The translations under genes were made by a program, and so were the position numbers. This document shows, one piece after another, positions 1 to 8,605 of a stretch of 21,225 bases of DNA. The number at the start of each line of letters is the position of its first letter. The first letter of the stretch is position 1. The notes beneath the pieces were generated by a model. The model did not search any database. It saw nothing but the letters and a program-made list of their open reading frames with translations, and was not told the origin of the DNA. Source of the DNA: JBEKDJ01 sp050014415 (GTDB lineage Bacteria; Desulfobacterota; BSN033; UBA1163); the NCBI GenBank assembly GCA_050014415.1, contig JBEKDJ010000052.1, positions 1 to 21,225 on the forward strand, given 5' to 3'.

Positions 1-245
1 CGGGCTTTCCCCGCCTCCATAAAGTCCTTGAGCCAGGAATAATACAGGGCAGAGGAGATCCCTTCTCTCCTGCAAAGATCGGAAACAGGAATCTCCTTGC
101 GGAATCCCTCCAATACGATCCTAATCTTGTCTTCGGCTGAGAACTGTCGGTGGGTTTTCGCTCTTACTTCCCTGATGAGCTTGGCTGCGCTACCAGGTGT
201 GGCGGTTATCTCTTCTCTATCTAATACCTGGGTGGTTGCTTCCAT
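1..245 (-). CDS. IS3-type transposase OrfA, N-terminal part (cut by window edge)
   Basis: This is the first 81 residues of a small helix-turn-helix transposase protein of the IS3/IS911 OrfA type, which binds the insertion sequence ends and is normally joined to an integrase-type OrfB by frameshifting. The reading frame starts at ATG 245-243, with AAAGGA about 8 nt upstream, and runs off the left edge without a stop. The segment FSAEDKIRIVLEGFRKEI is typical of the HTH_Tnp_1 domain, followed by SDLCRREGISSALYYSWLKD, the recognition helix and the YYSW element. OrfB would lie outside the window, so whether the element is intact cannot be judged. The family call is from recalled motifs. Confidence 0.8.
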   Translation of the reverse strand, partial: MEATTQVLDREEITATPGSAAKLIREVRAKTHRQFSAEDKIRIVLEGFRKEIPVSDLCRREGISSALYYSWLKDFMEAGKA

Positions 246-424
246 GGCTTTATTCCTTTCTGACAGCTTGCATTATAGCTGTCTTTTCCACCCAGACCAA
301 CATCAAAAGTGCAAACTAAAATTTACCTCAGTTTGTCCACTCTTTGCTGAAGATCAACAGGTCCACCGCTCCGATCTTATGAAGAACTCCTTTTAGCATG
401 AGGTACACCTCCCTCGGAATAATT

Positions 425-468
425 CTTCGTGATCTGTATCGCTAACCACAGCGATACAGTTCACGAAG
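425..468 (-). terminator. Long hairpin after the alcohol dehydrogenase gene
   Basis: A 19-nt arm at 425-443 (CTTCGTGATCTGTATCGCT) pairs with 450-468, with one central mismatch and a 6-nt loop. It lies 29 nt beyond the stop of the last gene of the transporter operon. No T-run follows on the minus strand, so it is not a classical intrinsic terminator. It may be an RNA 3' end stabiliser, a weak terminator or an extragenic palindrome. Confidence 0.4.
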
Positions 469-496
469 AGAGGCGATCAGACTCCCACATTCTTCG

Positions 497-1612
497 CTAA
501 AAATCGAAAACCCAACGACCGACAATCTCACGTTTCTCCATAGCCCTGATCACTTCATTGATATCCTCGATCTTTAAATGCCGGGTTATCAAGCCACCCA
601 CATTCAGCTCGCCCCGTGCTGCCTTGTCAGCAAGTAACGGGATGTCGATCTGATGACGGACACCTCCGTAACACACCCCTTGGATGATGTGTTCCTGGTT
701 GGAAAAGCTGTACCAAGGAATATTTCCAGGTTTCTCGTTGACCGGTACCACGCCGATGGCCATGAGCCTCCCCTTCTGTCTGAGGCTGTAGAAAGCCTGC
801 AGGTATGCGCCGCTATCTCCTACGGCCTCAAAAGCGCGATGCACGCCCTTACCATCGGTTAACTCCTTGATCTTCGGTATAGGATCCTCTTCGCTGCTGT
901 TGATGAAATGCGTCGCCCCCATTTTTCTGGCGATTTCCTCTTTGCTTCCCTCGAGGTCAACCGCTATGATGGGAAATGCGCCAACGGTTTTTGCGCCCTG
1001 CACAACGTTTAAGCCAACACCCCCCATACCCCATACAGCTACAGCATGCAAAGGCCTGGTTTCAGCTGATATGACCGCCGCCCCCCAACCCGTAGGCACG
1101 CAACAACCAAGAAGACACGCCTGATCCAGGGGCAGGTCGTCCCTGATCTTGACACACGAGATCTCCGGTGAAACAATGTATTCAGAAAATGCTGAGACAA
1201 AGAGCTGGTGGTTGACTTCCTTGCCCTTTTTATCCCTCCACCTCGAGGTCCCGTCCAACAGTTTCCCGGTTCCAAGAGTTTGCATCATGCTTAGGCAGGT
1301 ATGGGTCCGGCCGCTAACGCAAGCTTCACATTGTCCACAAGGTGCGGCCCAGGCGGCCACCACGTGATCTCCCGGCTTCACCGTAGTCACCCCGCGGCCC
1401 ACCTTCTCCACCACGCCTGCGCATTCATGACCCAAAACAAAAGGATTGATGTCGACGCCATATCCGCCTTTCCACATCGTCAGGTCTGAATGACACCACC
1501 CTGCGTGAGCGGTTTTTACGAGGACTTCCTTTTCTTTTGGCTCATCCAGCTCTAGCTCCTCGATTTCTATAGGCCCATTTAATGCTCTACAAACTGCTGC
1601 TTTGGTTCTCAT
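497..1612 (-). CDS. Zinc-dependent alcohol dehydrogenase, MDR family
   Basis: A medium-chain NAD(P)-dependent alcohol dehydrogenase of 371 residues, expected to act in the cytoplasm and interconvert a primary or secondary alcohol with an aldehyde or ketone. The catalytic zinc ligands are visible as Cys40 (GWCHSD) and His62-Glu63 (GHE). The structural zinc lobe has Cys92, Cys95, Cys98 and Cys106. The Rossmann nucleotide site is WGMGGVGLNVVQ. The frame is open for 26 more codons upstream, but the chosen ATG at 1612 has AGGAG 7-8 nt before it and fits the family N-terminus. It is the last gene of the binding protein-permease-ATPase operon, 71 nt after the ATPase gene, so it probably acts on the imported compound or a product of it. 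The substrate cannot be read from the sequence. Confidence 0.9.
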   Translation of the reverse strand: MRTKAAVCRALNGPIEIEELELDEPKEKEVLVKTAHAGWCHSDLTMWKGGYGVDINPFVLGHECAGVVEKVGRGVTTVKPGDHVVAAWAAPCGQCEACVSGRTHTCLSMMQTLGTGKLLDGTSRWRDKKGKEVNHQLFVSAFSEYIVSPEISCVKIRDDLPLDQACLLGCCVPTGWGAAVISAETRPLHAVAVWGMGGVGLNVVQGAKTVGAFPIIAVDLEGSKEEIARKMGATHFINSSEEDPIPKIKELTDGKGVHRAFEAVGDSGAYLQAFYSLRQKGRLMAIGVVPVNEKPGNIPWYSFSNQEHIIQGVCYGGVRHQIDIPLLADKAARGELNVGGLITRHLKIEDINEVIRAMEKREIVGRWVFDF

Positions 1613-1683
1613 TTTTTTCTCCTTTCTTTTTATATCATAAACGTTATACTTGAAATCGTCATCACTATAAGCTGTTTCTGCTG

Positions 1684-3528
1684 TCAACATAGTGATGGAT
1701 CATGCAGGTAACATGCAGTGATTCCTCCGTTGGCCGTGGGATATTCTCTAGGCTCTATTTTCCAGCAAGGCTCGAATGCAGACGGACAACGATTGGCAAA
1801 AGAGCAGCCTGCAGGAAGATTAATTGGGCTGGGCGGTTCGCCTTCCATCAGAACATCCTCGGTTCGATAAGGCTTTTCCTCCACTGTCGGCACCGCCGAC
1901 AATAAAGCTTTTGTGTATGGATGTTGTGGGTCAAAAAACACTGAATGGTTATCGTTCAACTCTACAATTTTTCCCAGGTACATTACCCCTATCCGGGTGC
2001 AAACCCGTCTAACCAATGCTAAATCATGAGTTATGATTAAGTAAGTGAAGCCGTGCTCATCTTTGAGGCGGTCGAATAATTCCAGTAAAGCCATTTGCTC
2101 GTTATGATCCAGCGATGATAAGGTCTCATCCAGAATGAGGAACGTGGGCTCAAGAACCAGGGCCCGCGCGATGTTGATTCTTTGACACTCGCCATTACTC
2201 AATCCGGTGGGCAACTGATTATAGAGGTCGCGCGAAAGGCCTACCTCCTCCATACTGGCATACACACGTTTATTAACCTCGGATTTTGATAGGCGTCTGT
2301 GAACCAATAGCGGTTCGGCGATGATCCTGCCAATCGACTGGTGTGATGGAATGGAACTGTGCGGATCCTGGAGCAGTAGCTGGAATCTCGAGCGAAACTT
2401 TAAGAGCTCTTTGCGATTCATTTTGGAGATTTCTTGGCCTTCGAAGGTGATCGCTCCTTGGTCAAATTCATCGATCCGGGCCAACAGGCGGGATATACTT
2501 GATTTTCCACAGCCTGATTCGCCTACGAGCCCGAAGGTCTCTCCCGGCATGACATTGAAGCTGGCTCCCCTGACAGCCATGACCCGGTCCTTGCCGTAAA
2601 ATGAATCCCTTCTACTAACCACAAATGTCTTATGAACGTCACTAATGGAAAGGACCGGTGGTTGAGAGTTACCTGCATTAATCTGGTCCACCCGCTCTTC
2701 TTGATTCCATATCGTGGGAATCCGTGCCAGAAGCCGTTTAGTATAGGTGTGCCGTGGACGGGATACAAGTTCGTCGGCAGTTCCTTTTTCAACGATTTCA
2801 CCCTGGCAAAGAACCATTACCTCGTCTGCAATTTCACGGACGATGGGAAAAGAAGATGAGATAAATATCACCGTTGTATTGAATTTCTTTTTCAGATCAC
2901 GAAGCAAAAATATAATCTGACTCGCCACTGTGACATCAAGCGGTTGCGTAATGTTATCCGCCAGTATAAAGGCGGGATCGGCTATCAGAGCGTCTACTAT
3001 CATAGCGCGTTGTATCATGCCGCCGGAATACTGAAAGGGATATTCATTGAACCTGTGCTCAGGCTCGGGAATGCGAACTGCTGCAAGAAGGGAAAGGACT
3101 CTTTCCCGAGCCTCTTTTGCACCGATTTCGGGCCTGACCGTCCTCAGTTTTTCCACGATCTGTCTGCCCACTGGAGAAGTGGGGTCGAAGCTCGAAGCGC
3201 CTTCAGAGCCGATATAGCCTATTTTGCCACCGCGAATTTGGCTCATTTTCTGCTCCGATTCATTGATCAGGTTCCGGCCCTCAAAAACCACCTCACCGCT
3301 GGTAATGTACAAAGGGGGCCTGATCCAATTGGCAACAGTATTGCTCAGTACGGATTTTCCTGAGCCAGATTCACCAATAATACCAAGTACTTGACCTTTA
3401 TTAAGCTCAAATGAAATGTTTTTGAGGATGGGCCTTTGTTCGTCAGCCCTTATTAAGTCAACTGAAACACCACTTACCTTAAGAATGGTGTCAAACGTGC
3501 AGACCTTCTCATCCTGAATCTCTAACAT
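1684..3528 (-). CDS. Fused dipeptide/oligopeptide-type ABC ATPase with two nucleotide-binding domains
   Basis: A 614-residue protein joining DppD-like and DppF-like ATPases in one chain, as in GsiA-type importers; it powers the permeases encoded just upstream. NBD1 has Walker A at 52-59 (GESGSGKS) and signature YSGGM (167-171). Three catalytic positions are replaced: Ser108 where the Q-loop Gln is expected, Asn192 after the Walker B Asp191, and Ser225 at the switch His. NBD2 has Walker A at 336-343, Gln387, Asp467-Glu468 and His501 intact, but its signature is LSNGE (443-447) rather than LSGGQ. A Cys-containing oligopeptide-ABC tail (CSFANRCP) ends the protein. The pattern predicts one degenerate and one active ATP site. 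The start at 3528 has a weak AGG-type ribosome site. The gene follows the permease gene after 138 nt. Confidence 0.9.
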   Translation of the reverse strand: MLEIQDEKVCTFDTILKVSGVSVDLIRADEQRPILKNISFELNKGQVLGIIGESGSGKSVLSNTVANWIRPPLYITSGEVVFEGRNLINESEQKMSQIRGGKIGYIGSEGASSFDPTSPVGRQIVEKLRTVRPEIGAKEARERVLSLLAAVRIPEPEHRFNEYPFQYSGGMIQRAMIVDALIADPAFILADNITQPLDVTVASQIIFLLRDLKKKFNTTVIFISSSFPIVREIADEVMVLCQGEIVEKGTADELVSRPRHTYTKRLLARIPTIWNQEERVDQINAGNSQPPVLSISDVHKTFVVSRRDSFYGKDRVMAVRGASFNVMPGETFGLVGESGCGKSSISRLLARIDEFDQGAITFEGQEISKMNRKELLKFRSRFQLLLQDPHSSIPSHQSIGRIIAEPLLVHRRLSKSEVNKRVYASMEEVGLSRDLYNQLPTGLSNGECQRINIARALVLEPTFLILDETLSSLDHNEQMALLELFDRLKDEHGFTYLIITHDLALVRRVCTRIGVMYLGKIVELNDNHSVFFDPQHPYTKALLSAVPTVEEKPYRTEDVLMEGEPPSPINLPAGCSFANRCPSAFEPCWKIEPREYPTANGGITACYLHDPSLC

Positions 3529-3595
3529 ATTAAACCTATTCGTCCTTTTTCGATGCCCTCCGTCCTTTCAGAGACTTTTGACAATCCATTTGGCG

Positions 3596-3617
3596 ATTAA
3601 GCGGCGATCCGCTTAAT
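3596..3617 (-). other. Intercistronic hairpin between permease and ATPase genes
   Basis: ATTAAGCGG (3596-3604) and CCGCTTAAT (3609-3617) form a perfect 9-bp stem with a CGAT loop, in the 138-nt gap between the second permease gene and the ATPase gene. There is no following T-run on the minus strand. Such hairpins in transporter operons often set relative expression by protecting upstream mRNA; that role is inferred here. Confidence 0.4.
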
Positions 3618-3666
3618 TACCCGCAATATAAAAGCAGTTTCTAGACCATAATTCGATTCAAGTTTC

Positions 3667-4620
3667 CTAATGCACTCCCCCCATTACTTTGTTACGAACT
3701 CTTTCAAGCGTCGCGCCCACAAGGTTAAGGCTACATAGCGTTAGGAAGAGAAAACCGCCCGGCAAGGAGGCTATCCACCATTGCACCATCATGTACTTTC
3801 TGCCATCAGCAATGATAGTTCCAAAAGTCGGAGTGGGAGGTTGAATGCCCAGCCCAATAAAACCTAAAATGGCTTCAAAAATCATCATCCGTGCTACATC
3901 CATAACAGCAACAAAGGCATTAGGAGGGAGAATTATTGGAGCAAGAAGAGTTAGCATAATGCGTGCATCGGAAGCACCCACAATCCGAACACTCCTTACA
4001 TATTCCTTTTCCCGTTCCGCCAGAGCCATTGCTCTAACAACGCGGGCATACAGCGGCCATCCCGCAATTGCCAGAGTAAGTATGACTTTTATTATTGTGG
4101 GACGGGATAGGCCGAGGATCGTGATGGCTAAGATGATAATGGGGATTGACATGTTGACATCACAAATCCGCATCAATATCTTATCCATGTATCCACCCTT
4201 AAAGCCGGAAATAATCCCAATAGTCGTACCAATAACAAGCATCAATGCCGTTGTTATGATTCCAATGGCAAGTGAGTATCGAAGCCCGATCATGGAACGC
4301 ACAAAGAGGTCACGTCCCAGCTGGTCTGTCCCCATCGGGTAACTCCAAACGCCACCCTCCATGAAAACCGGAGGCAGAAACCTGGCTTTGTAATTTATTT
4401 TGATGGGATCATGTGGACTTACCAGGGGAACAATAATGGCCCCCAATACAACTATGCAAAACACGAACAATCCAATCTTGAACTCGGTTGAAGCCCACGA
4501 CATTCGCCGGATTCTCTGGTTTACAGTGGGTATGGTTTTCTTGAGAGTCTGGATTTCGTCGATCTCTGAATTCAAGTCACCACCGACGCCATTGAGGGCT
4601 GTAACATCAGCCTTGTTCAA
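3667..4620 (-). CDS. ABC importer permease, DppC/OppC type
   Basis: A 317-residue inner-membrane permease of the binding-protein-dependent transport family used for peptides, opines and similar solutes. The N-terminal segment before the first membrane helix is about 45 residues; the helix is near LFVFCIVVLGAIIVPLV, followed by the SPHDP motif typical of DppC proteins. The cytoplasmic EAA-type coupling loop is around VRSVRIVGASDARIML, and IFEAILGFIGLGIQPPTPTF is the usual conserved C-terminal segment. The start appears to be TTG at 4620 with GGAG 9 nt upstream, inside the end of the preceding permease gene (stop at 4624), so the two are probably translationally coupled. Confidence 0.88.
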   Translation of the reverse strand: MNKADVTALNGVGGDLNSEIDEIQTLKKTIPTVNQRIRRMSWASTEFKIGLFVFCIVVLGAIIVPLVSPHDPIKINYKARFLPPVFMEGGVWSYPMGTDQLGRDLFVRSMIGLRYSLAIGIITTALMLVIGTTIGIISGFKGGYMDKILMRICDVNMSIPIIILAITILGLSRPTIIKVILTLAIAGWPLYARVVRAMALAEREKEYVRSVRIVGASDARIMLTLLAPIILPPNAFVAVMDVARMMIFEAILGFIGLGIQPPTPTFGTIIADGRKYMMVQWWIASLPGGFLFLTLCSLNLVGATLERVRNKVMGGVH

Positions 4621-4623
4621 TGA

Positions 4624-5607
4624 TCAGTACTCCAATCGTGGATCAATATAACTAGACAATAGGTCAACCAGGATATTGATGATTACAAACACGGCACTGG
4701 TTAAGACCACGATCGCCTGGACTACCGGAAAATCTCTATCAAACACTGAGTGAAGGGCAAGGTGTCCCACTCCCGGGTAGTCAAAAACAAATTCGACTAT
4801 CATAACTCCACCCAACAGTGTGCCGAGTTGAATACCGAGGAGATTCAGAACCGGAATGGACGCGTTCTTTAAAACGTGACCGAAAATAATGCTTCGGCGA
4901 CTTAACCCACGTAAAAAGCCGACTGAAACATAACGCTCGCGGATTGAAGCCGATACTGCCACAGACAGACCGCGAGTGAGGAAAGGCACCATTTCAGCGG
5001 AGAGCACCATGGCCGGCATAATCGCATAGATTGGTCCTTTATAACCCACCGCTGGAAGCAAACCCAGCCACAGTGAAAAAATCATAGCAAAAATAAGTGC
5101 CAGCCAGAAGTTCGGAAGAGACACAGAGGTGGAAGTAAAATAAAGAATGACTTTATCAGGCCATCGTCCCTGGTTCAGACCGGCCCATACTCCGAGAACC
5201 AGTGATATGCTGACGGACATCATCAGCGTCACTCCGGCCAGTATCAAGGTTTTGGGAAGCCGTTCAAGAATGAGCTCTATTGGATCGGCCCGGGTTCCTC
5301 GATTGATTAAGCTTGATGCACTGCCAGCGGATGTACTTCCTCCTTTCGTCCGAATATACGATTTCCCAAAATCACCCTGGATTACATCCATGAAATACCT
5401 GAAAAACTGGATTGGTATGGGATCCGTAAGACCAAGCTCTTTGGCTACCTCTGCTTTCCTTTCCTCTGGAGCCATTGCCCCTGCGATCAAGAGGGCGGGA
5501 TCGCCCGGAATGACTCTAAGTAAACAGAAGACCACGATCATCACTATAAGGACGATGATGATCCCCTGTCCCAATCTGCGTACCAAGAATGTAATTGCAT
5601 ACTGCAC
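4624..5607 (-). CDS. ABC importer permease, DppB/OppB type
   Basis: A 327-residue inner-membrane permease with the classic DppB N-terminus: a short RRL segment, a long first membrane helix (IIIVLIVMIVVFCLL) and RVIPGDPA. The EAA coupling loop lies around FLRGLSRRSIIFGHVLKNA. The segment before the second helix is extended by a Gly/Ser-rich stretch (TKGGSTSAGSASSLI), longer than in the DppB proteins I recall. The start codon is GTG at 5607 with GAGG about 7 nt upstream, and it lies 18 nt after the binding-protein stop, so it belongs to that operon. Confidence 0.88.
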   Translation of the reverse strand: MQYAITFLVRRLGQGIIIVLIVMIVVFCLLRVIPGDPALLIAGAMAPEERKAEVAKELGLTDPIPIQFFRYFMDVIQGDFGKSYIRTKGGSTSAGSASSLINRGTRADPIELILERLPKTLILAGVTLMMSVSISLVLGVWAGLNQGRWPDKVILYFTSTSVSLPNFWLALIFAMIFSLWLGLLPAVGYKGPIYAIMPAMVLSAEMVPFLTRGLSVAVSASIRERYVSVGFLRGLSRRSIIFGHVLKNASIPVLNLLGIQLGTLLGGVMIVEFVFDYPGVGHLALHSVFDRDFPVVQAIVVLTSAVFVIINILVDLLSSYIDPRLEY

Positions 5608-5625
5608 AAAAAGGCCTCGTTTGAT

Positions 5626-7203
5626 TTAACTGAAGTGTGCCTTATCCAGCCAATAGCCGCCCATCGGGTCGATATAGACGTTTTCCAGGTTTTTCACTGC
5701 GGCGTGGATCAACCTCGATCTGAACAGAGGCATGCCAGGAACACTTTCGGCCAGGTAGGGCAGCAACTGGCCCTGAAGCACTTTCAGCTTCTCCTCGAAG
5801 GTAAAAGCGTTGCGGTAGTTCACGAACATCCTATCGAGTTTGGGATCGTTATTGGCTGTTGTCTTTTGACATACAGGAGTGCTTGACTCGAACCACGAAG
5901 CGATCTGAATAGTTGGCTCAGGTGATCCAACATTGTAACCCGAGTCAACCATGTTGTCCGCAGATTTATCGAAGAGCCTTTGAAGCCAACTCGCTGATTC
6001 AAAGAGGGTCAACTTCACCTTAAAACCTTCCTTACCAGCCATGGCGGTAATGGCTTCACCGTACTCCTTGGTATTGGGGTAGAACCCTATCGATGAAGTA
6101 TAGTTGAGTTCGGGCAATCCATTGCCTTTGGGATATCCTGCTTCAGCAAGCAGTTTCTGGCACTTTTCCGGACTGTATTCCGGCAAATTATCCATTTCCT
6201 TGTAGCCGAAGTTTGCCTTGGTGATATGGCAGCCAGCCGGTTCACCGGCCTCGCCCATAATGTCAAGAATGATGTTGCGGTCGATGGCGTGGCAGAACGC
6301 GCGCCGCACCCTCCAATCATTAAACGGCGTTTTATGACAGCGGAAAAGCATCCACTTGTTTTCATTTGAGCTCGTGAATATGATTTTGATGTCCTTGTTG
6401 CTTCGGAGACTTTGCACCTGTTGGGATTCGAGCCGCTCCGTTATGTGAACCTCCTTTGAGCGTAATGCCATCTCCCTGATGGTAACGTCGGTTATAATGT
6501 GATAGTTCACCTTGTCGATAGGCGGCTTGCCATGGTGCCAGCCGGAATAGGCCTGGAGATAGGAAATGTCCTCTTTCCTTTCGAGGTGCTTGAAGGGTCC
6601 GGTGCCGTTAGGCCGGGCGTCCAGTTTATTCTTGGGATCAGCAATATCCTTGGCAGCGCAGATCGGCCACTTACTCAAAAACAGAATCCAACTGTTAGCG
6701 GGATACCCATAGGCCTTGGTTAAAAACTGGATTGTGTTATCGTCGATTACCTTGCAGTCAACGTTACCGGGATTGAATCCCCGTCCGGTTTCCTTCCGCG
6801 TGCCCCATTTAAAGGTCGCTTCAACATCCTTGGCCGTAAAGGGAGTGCCGTCATGGAATTTGACGCCCTTTCGTAAGGTAAACTCCAGGGTGTAAGGGTC
6901 AATCAGTTTGTGACCCAGAGCCAGGTCGGGCTGAAGCTCACCCGGGTTTTCTCTGGTCTGCGGCATGCGGTACAGAAAGCTGAAGGTAAACCTTTCATGA
7001 ATCAACCCGGACAAAATGGTGTATGAATAAGGGTCCCAACTCGATGTCAGGTTCTCTGCGGCCCCTATGACTAAAGTGTCTTTTGCGGCGCCCCACACAT
7101 TTCTCACGAATGAGGGCGCCCGTCCGGCTGACGCTGTTGTTGCCAATACCACCCCGGCAATCCCAGTTTTTTTTATGAACTCTCGGCGTGTTATTTTTTT
7201 CAT
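5626..7203 (-). CDS. Solute-binding protein family 5 with Tat signal
   Basis: A 525-residue extracytoplasmic substrate-binding protein (SBP_bac_5, DppA/OppA-like) that delivers the solute to the permeases. The N-terminus KKITRREFIKKTG is a twin-arginine signal (Arg6-Arg7), followed by a hydrophobic stretch, so export in folded form is expected. Typical family landmarks are LRKGVKFHDGTPFTAKDVEA and NGTGPFKH in the first half and AFCHAIDRN in the second. The chosen ATG at 7203 has AGGAGG 7 nt upstream; an upstream in-frame extension would place a non-signal sequence before the Tat motif. It is the first gene of the transporter operon and has its own promoter and palindromic operator at 7242-7294. 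Family 5 proteins bind peptides, opines, nickel chelates and more, so the ligand is open. Confidence 0.92.
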   Translation of the reverse strand: MKKITRREFIKKTGIAGVVLATTASAGRAPSFVRNVWGAAKDTLVIGAAENLTSSWDPYSYTILSGLIHERFTFSFLYRMPQTRENPGELQPDLALGHKLIDPYTLEFTLRKGVKFHDGTPFTAKDVEATFKWGTRKETGRGFNPGNVDCKVIDDNTIQFLTKAYGYPANSWILFLSKWPICAAKDIADPKNKLDARPNGTGPFKHLERKEDISYLQAYSGWHHGKPPIDKVNYHIITDVTIREMALRSKEVHITERLESQQVQSLRSNKDIKIIFTSSNENKWMLFRCHKTPFNDWRVRRAFCHAIDRNIILDIMGEAGEPAGCHITKANFGYKEMDNLPEYSPEKCQKLLAEAGYPKGNGLPELNYTSSIGFYPNTKEYGEAITAMAGKEGFKVKLTLFESASWLQRLFDKSADNMVDSGYNVGSPEPTIQIASWFESSTPVCQKTTANNDPKLDRMFVNYRNAFTFEEKLKVLQGQLLPYLAESVPGMPLFRSRLIHAAVKNLENVYIDPMGGYWLDKAHFS

Positions 7204-7241
7204 TTTTTCCTCCTTTCGATGATGTTTGTTTTTGTTTAGGT

Positions 7242-7294
7242 AATACGTATGACGAATTATCATCATACATATCATGTATTATTACTTTTGTCAA
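7242..7294 (-). promoter_or_regulatory. Promoter and GntR-type operator of the transporter operon
   Basis: On the minus strand TTGACA (7294-7289), a 17-nt spacer and TATGTA (7271-7266) form a sigma70-type promoter. Seven nt further on is the palindrome AATACGTATGACGAATT (7242-7258), centred just after the predicted start. The same layout and nearly the same sequence occur before the GntR gene at 17793-17845. The GT-N3-AC core is typical of FadR-subfamily operators. A second dyad, ATACAT-N3-ATGTAT, overlaps the spacer and the -10 element. Repression by the island's GntR protein is inferred. Confidence 0.75.
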
Positions 7295-7318
7295 GAAAAA
7301 TATCAAACTTTTTTGCAT

Positions 7319-8605
7319 TTATAAGTCAAGCAAGGGCGAAATCAAATCATCTTGATCGTCAAAACGCCAGGGCACCAGATTCTTGCTCAAAGATATCAAG
7401 GGATTTGTGGCCAACTCCGTCCAGCAGGCCTCAGATACCAGCATGGTTTTCAACTCCAAGGTGTTCTTTATATGCACTAGCCGCAAATCCTGCATGGTGT
7501 ACGGGCGCAAGGTCATCAAGGCCGCAGCAAAGGCGATACGATCGTTAGGATAGGATATCGGTATTTTTCCGGCTTCGGGGCAGCAAGAGGTCAAGCAGTT
7601 GATGCTGGTGACCTCAGAGTCCATTTTGTCCACCAAGCGCTTGACTGTGAAATCCGCATTTCCCACACCGAAAACGTTCCCCTCGCTGCCCGGGGTGACG
7701 TCGCGCACCATTATGCGGTGGATAACAGGCGAGTGACGCGGCATGCCGCAAGAACAGGCTTCGCGGCCCGTTACGTTAGGGTCCATACCTTCACCGCTGA
7801 TGTCTTTGCCGATTTGATCCACTATCAAAAGGTCGATGTCGTCAAGCGGCAACATAGGCAAAAGGCTACGGGCTTGCTCCAAGGCCCTGGTCTCTATATC
7901 TTCTAGGGAAGCGGCCGGGGCCAAATAGACGGCGCTTATTTCGTGATTTTGGTTTTCCACCAAGCCAAGCCCGAACAGCACTTTACTGCGTTTGATCAAT
8001 TCGCGCCCGGCGGTCCGTATCACCTCACCGTAGTCCCGCACCATGGTTAGTCGGTGATAATGTGTGGCGCCGTGTTGATTTCCCAGACCAATGGCCAACA
8101 TTTTGATCAACCCGCTTTCAGTGGGGGCACTGAAGGTAGTGTGCTGTTTGATGCGGTTTATTAAGACAATGCCATCGGCTTCATGGGCGTAGCGGTCCAA
8201 AAACAGCGGAATGCCGTCGGCTTCGCCCATGGACACAACCTCCATGGTGGCCCGGATGGGTCCACCAATGCTTGCTTCCGTGATGCCCAGCGCAGCAAGC
8301 ACCTCAATCTGGCCTTCAATCGTAGCCCCGCCGTGGGAACCCATGGCGGGTGTAATAAACGGACGGCAGCCAATCGCCCGAAGCTTCTGCACCACTCTGG
8401 CTACCACCTGAGGGAGGTTGGCAATCCCCCTGCTGCCCACGGCAATAGCCACACTGGCCCCTTTAGGGAGATGAAAGTCAATTTGCATTTGGTCCCAGGC
8501 ATGGTCAATGGATTCCTGGATATCGACAGGGTCGGGCACTTGCCAATGCTGCTCAAGCAATTTCATCGCAGGCAGGTCACTAAGAGCAAGTGCTGCAAGA
8601 GTCAT
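7319..8605 (-). CDS. LarA-like protein (lactate racemase N-terminal domain family)
   Basis: A 428-residue protein of the LarA/DUF2088 family, whose characterised members are racemases or epimerases of 2-hydroxy acids using a nickel-pincer nucleotide. Visible landmarks are VGSRGI (57-61), PAMGSHGG (86-93) and KQHTTFSAPTESGLIKM. His91, His155, Lys168 and His178 are candidates for the catalytic and cofactor-linking residues. A Cys-rich stretch, ACSCGMP and later NCLTSCCPE, lies in the C-terminal half. The ATG at 8605 has AGGAG 8 nt upstream. It follows carbamate kinase after 223 nt and precedes the transporter promoter. No larB, larC or larE cofactor genes are in the window, so the cofactor would come from elsewhere or not be used. 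A hydroxy-acid or ureido-hydroxy-acid substrate is inference. Confidence 0.75.
   Translation of the reverse strand: MTLAALALSDLPAMKLLEQHWQVPDPVDIQESIDHAWDQMQIDFHLPKGASVAIAVGSRGIANLPQVVARVVQKLRAIGCRPFITPAMGSHGGATIEGQIEVLAALGITEASIGGPIRATMEVVSMGEADGIPLFLDRYAHEADGIVLINRIKQHTTFSAPTESGLIKMLAIGLGNQHGATHYHRLTMVRDYGEVIRTAGRELIKRSKVLFGLGLVENQNHEISAVYLAPAASLEDIETRALEQARSLLPMLPLDDIDLLIVDQIGKDISGEGMDPNVTGREACSCGMPRHSPVIHRIMVRDVTPGSEGNVFGVGNADFTVKRLVDKMDSEVTSINCLTSCCPEAGKIPISYPNDRIAFAAALMTLRPYTMQDLRLVHIKNTLELKTMLVSEACWTELATNPLISLSKNLVPWRFDDQDDLISPLLDL

Noticed and set aside
300..345. Outer end of the IS3-type element near TGGACAAACTGAGG on the minus strand
   Set aside because: It is plausible as an end, but there is no opposite end or target duplication in the window to compare, so no boundary is annotated.
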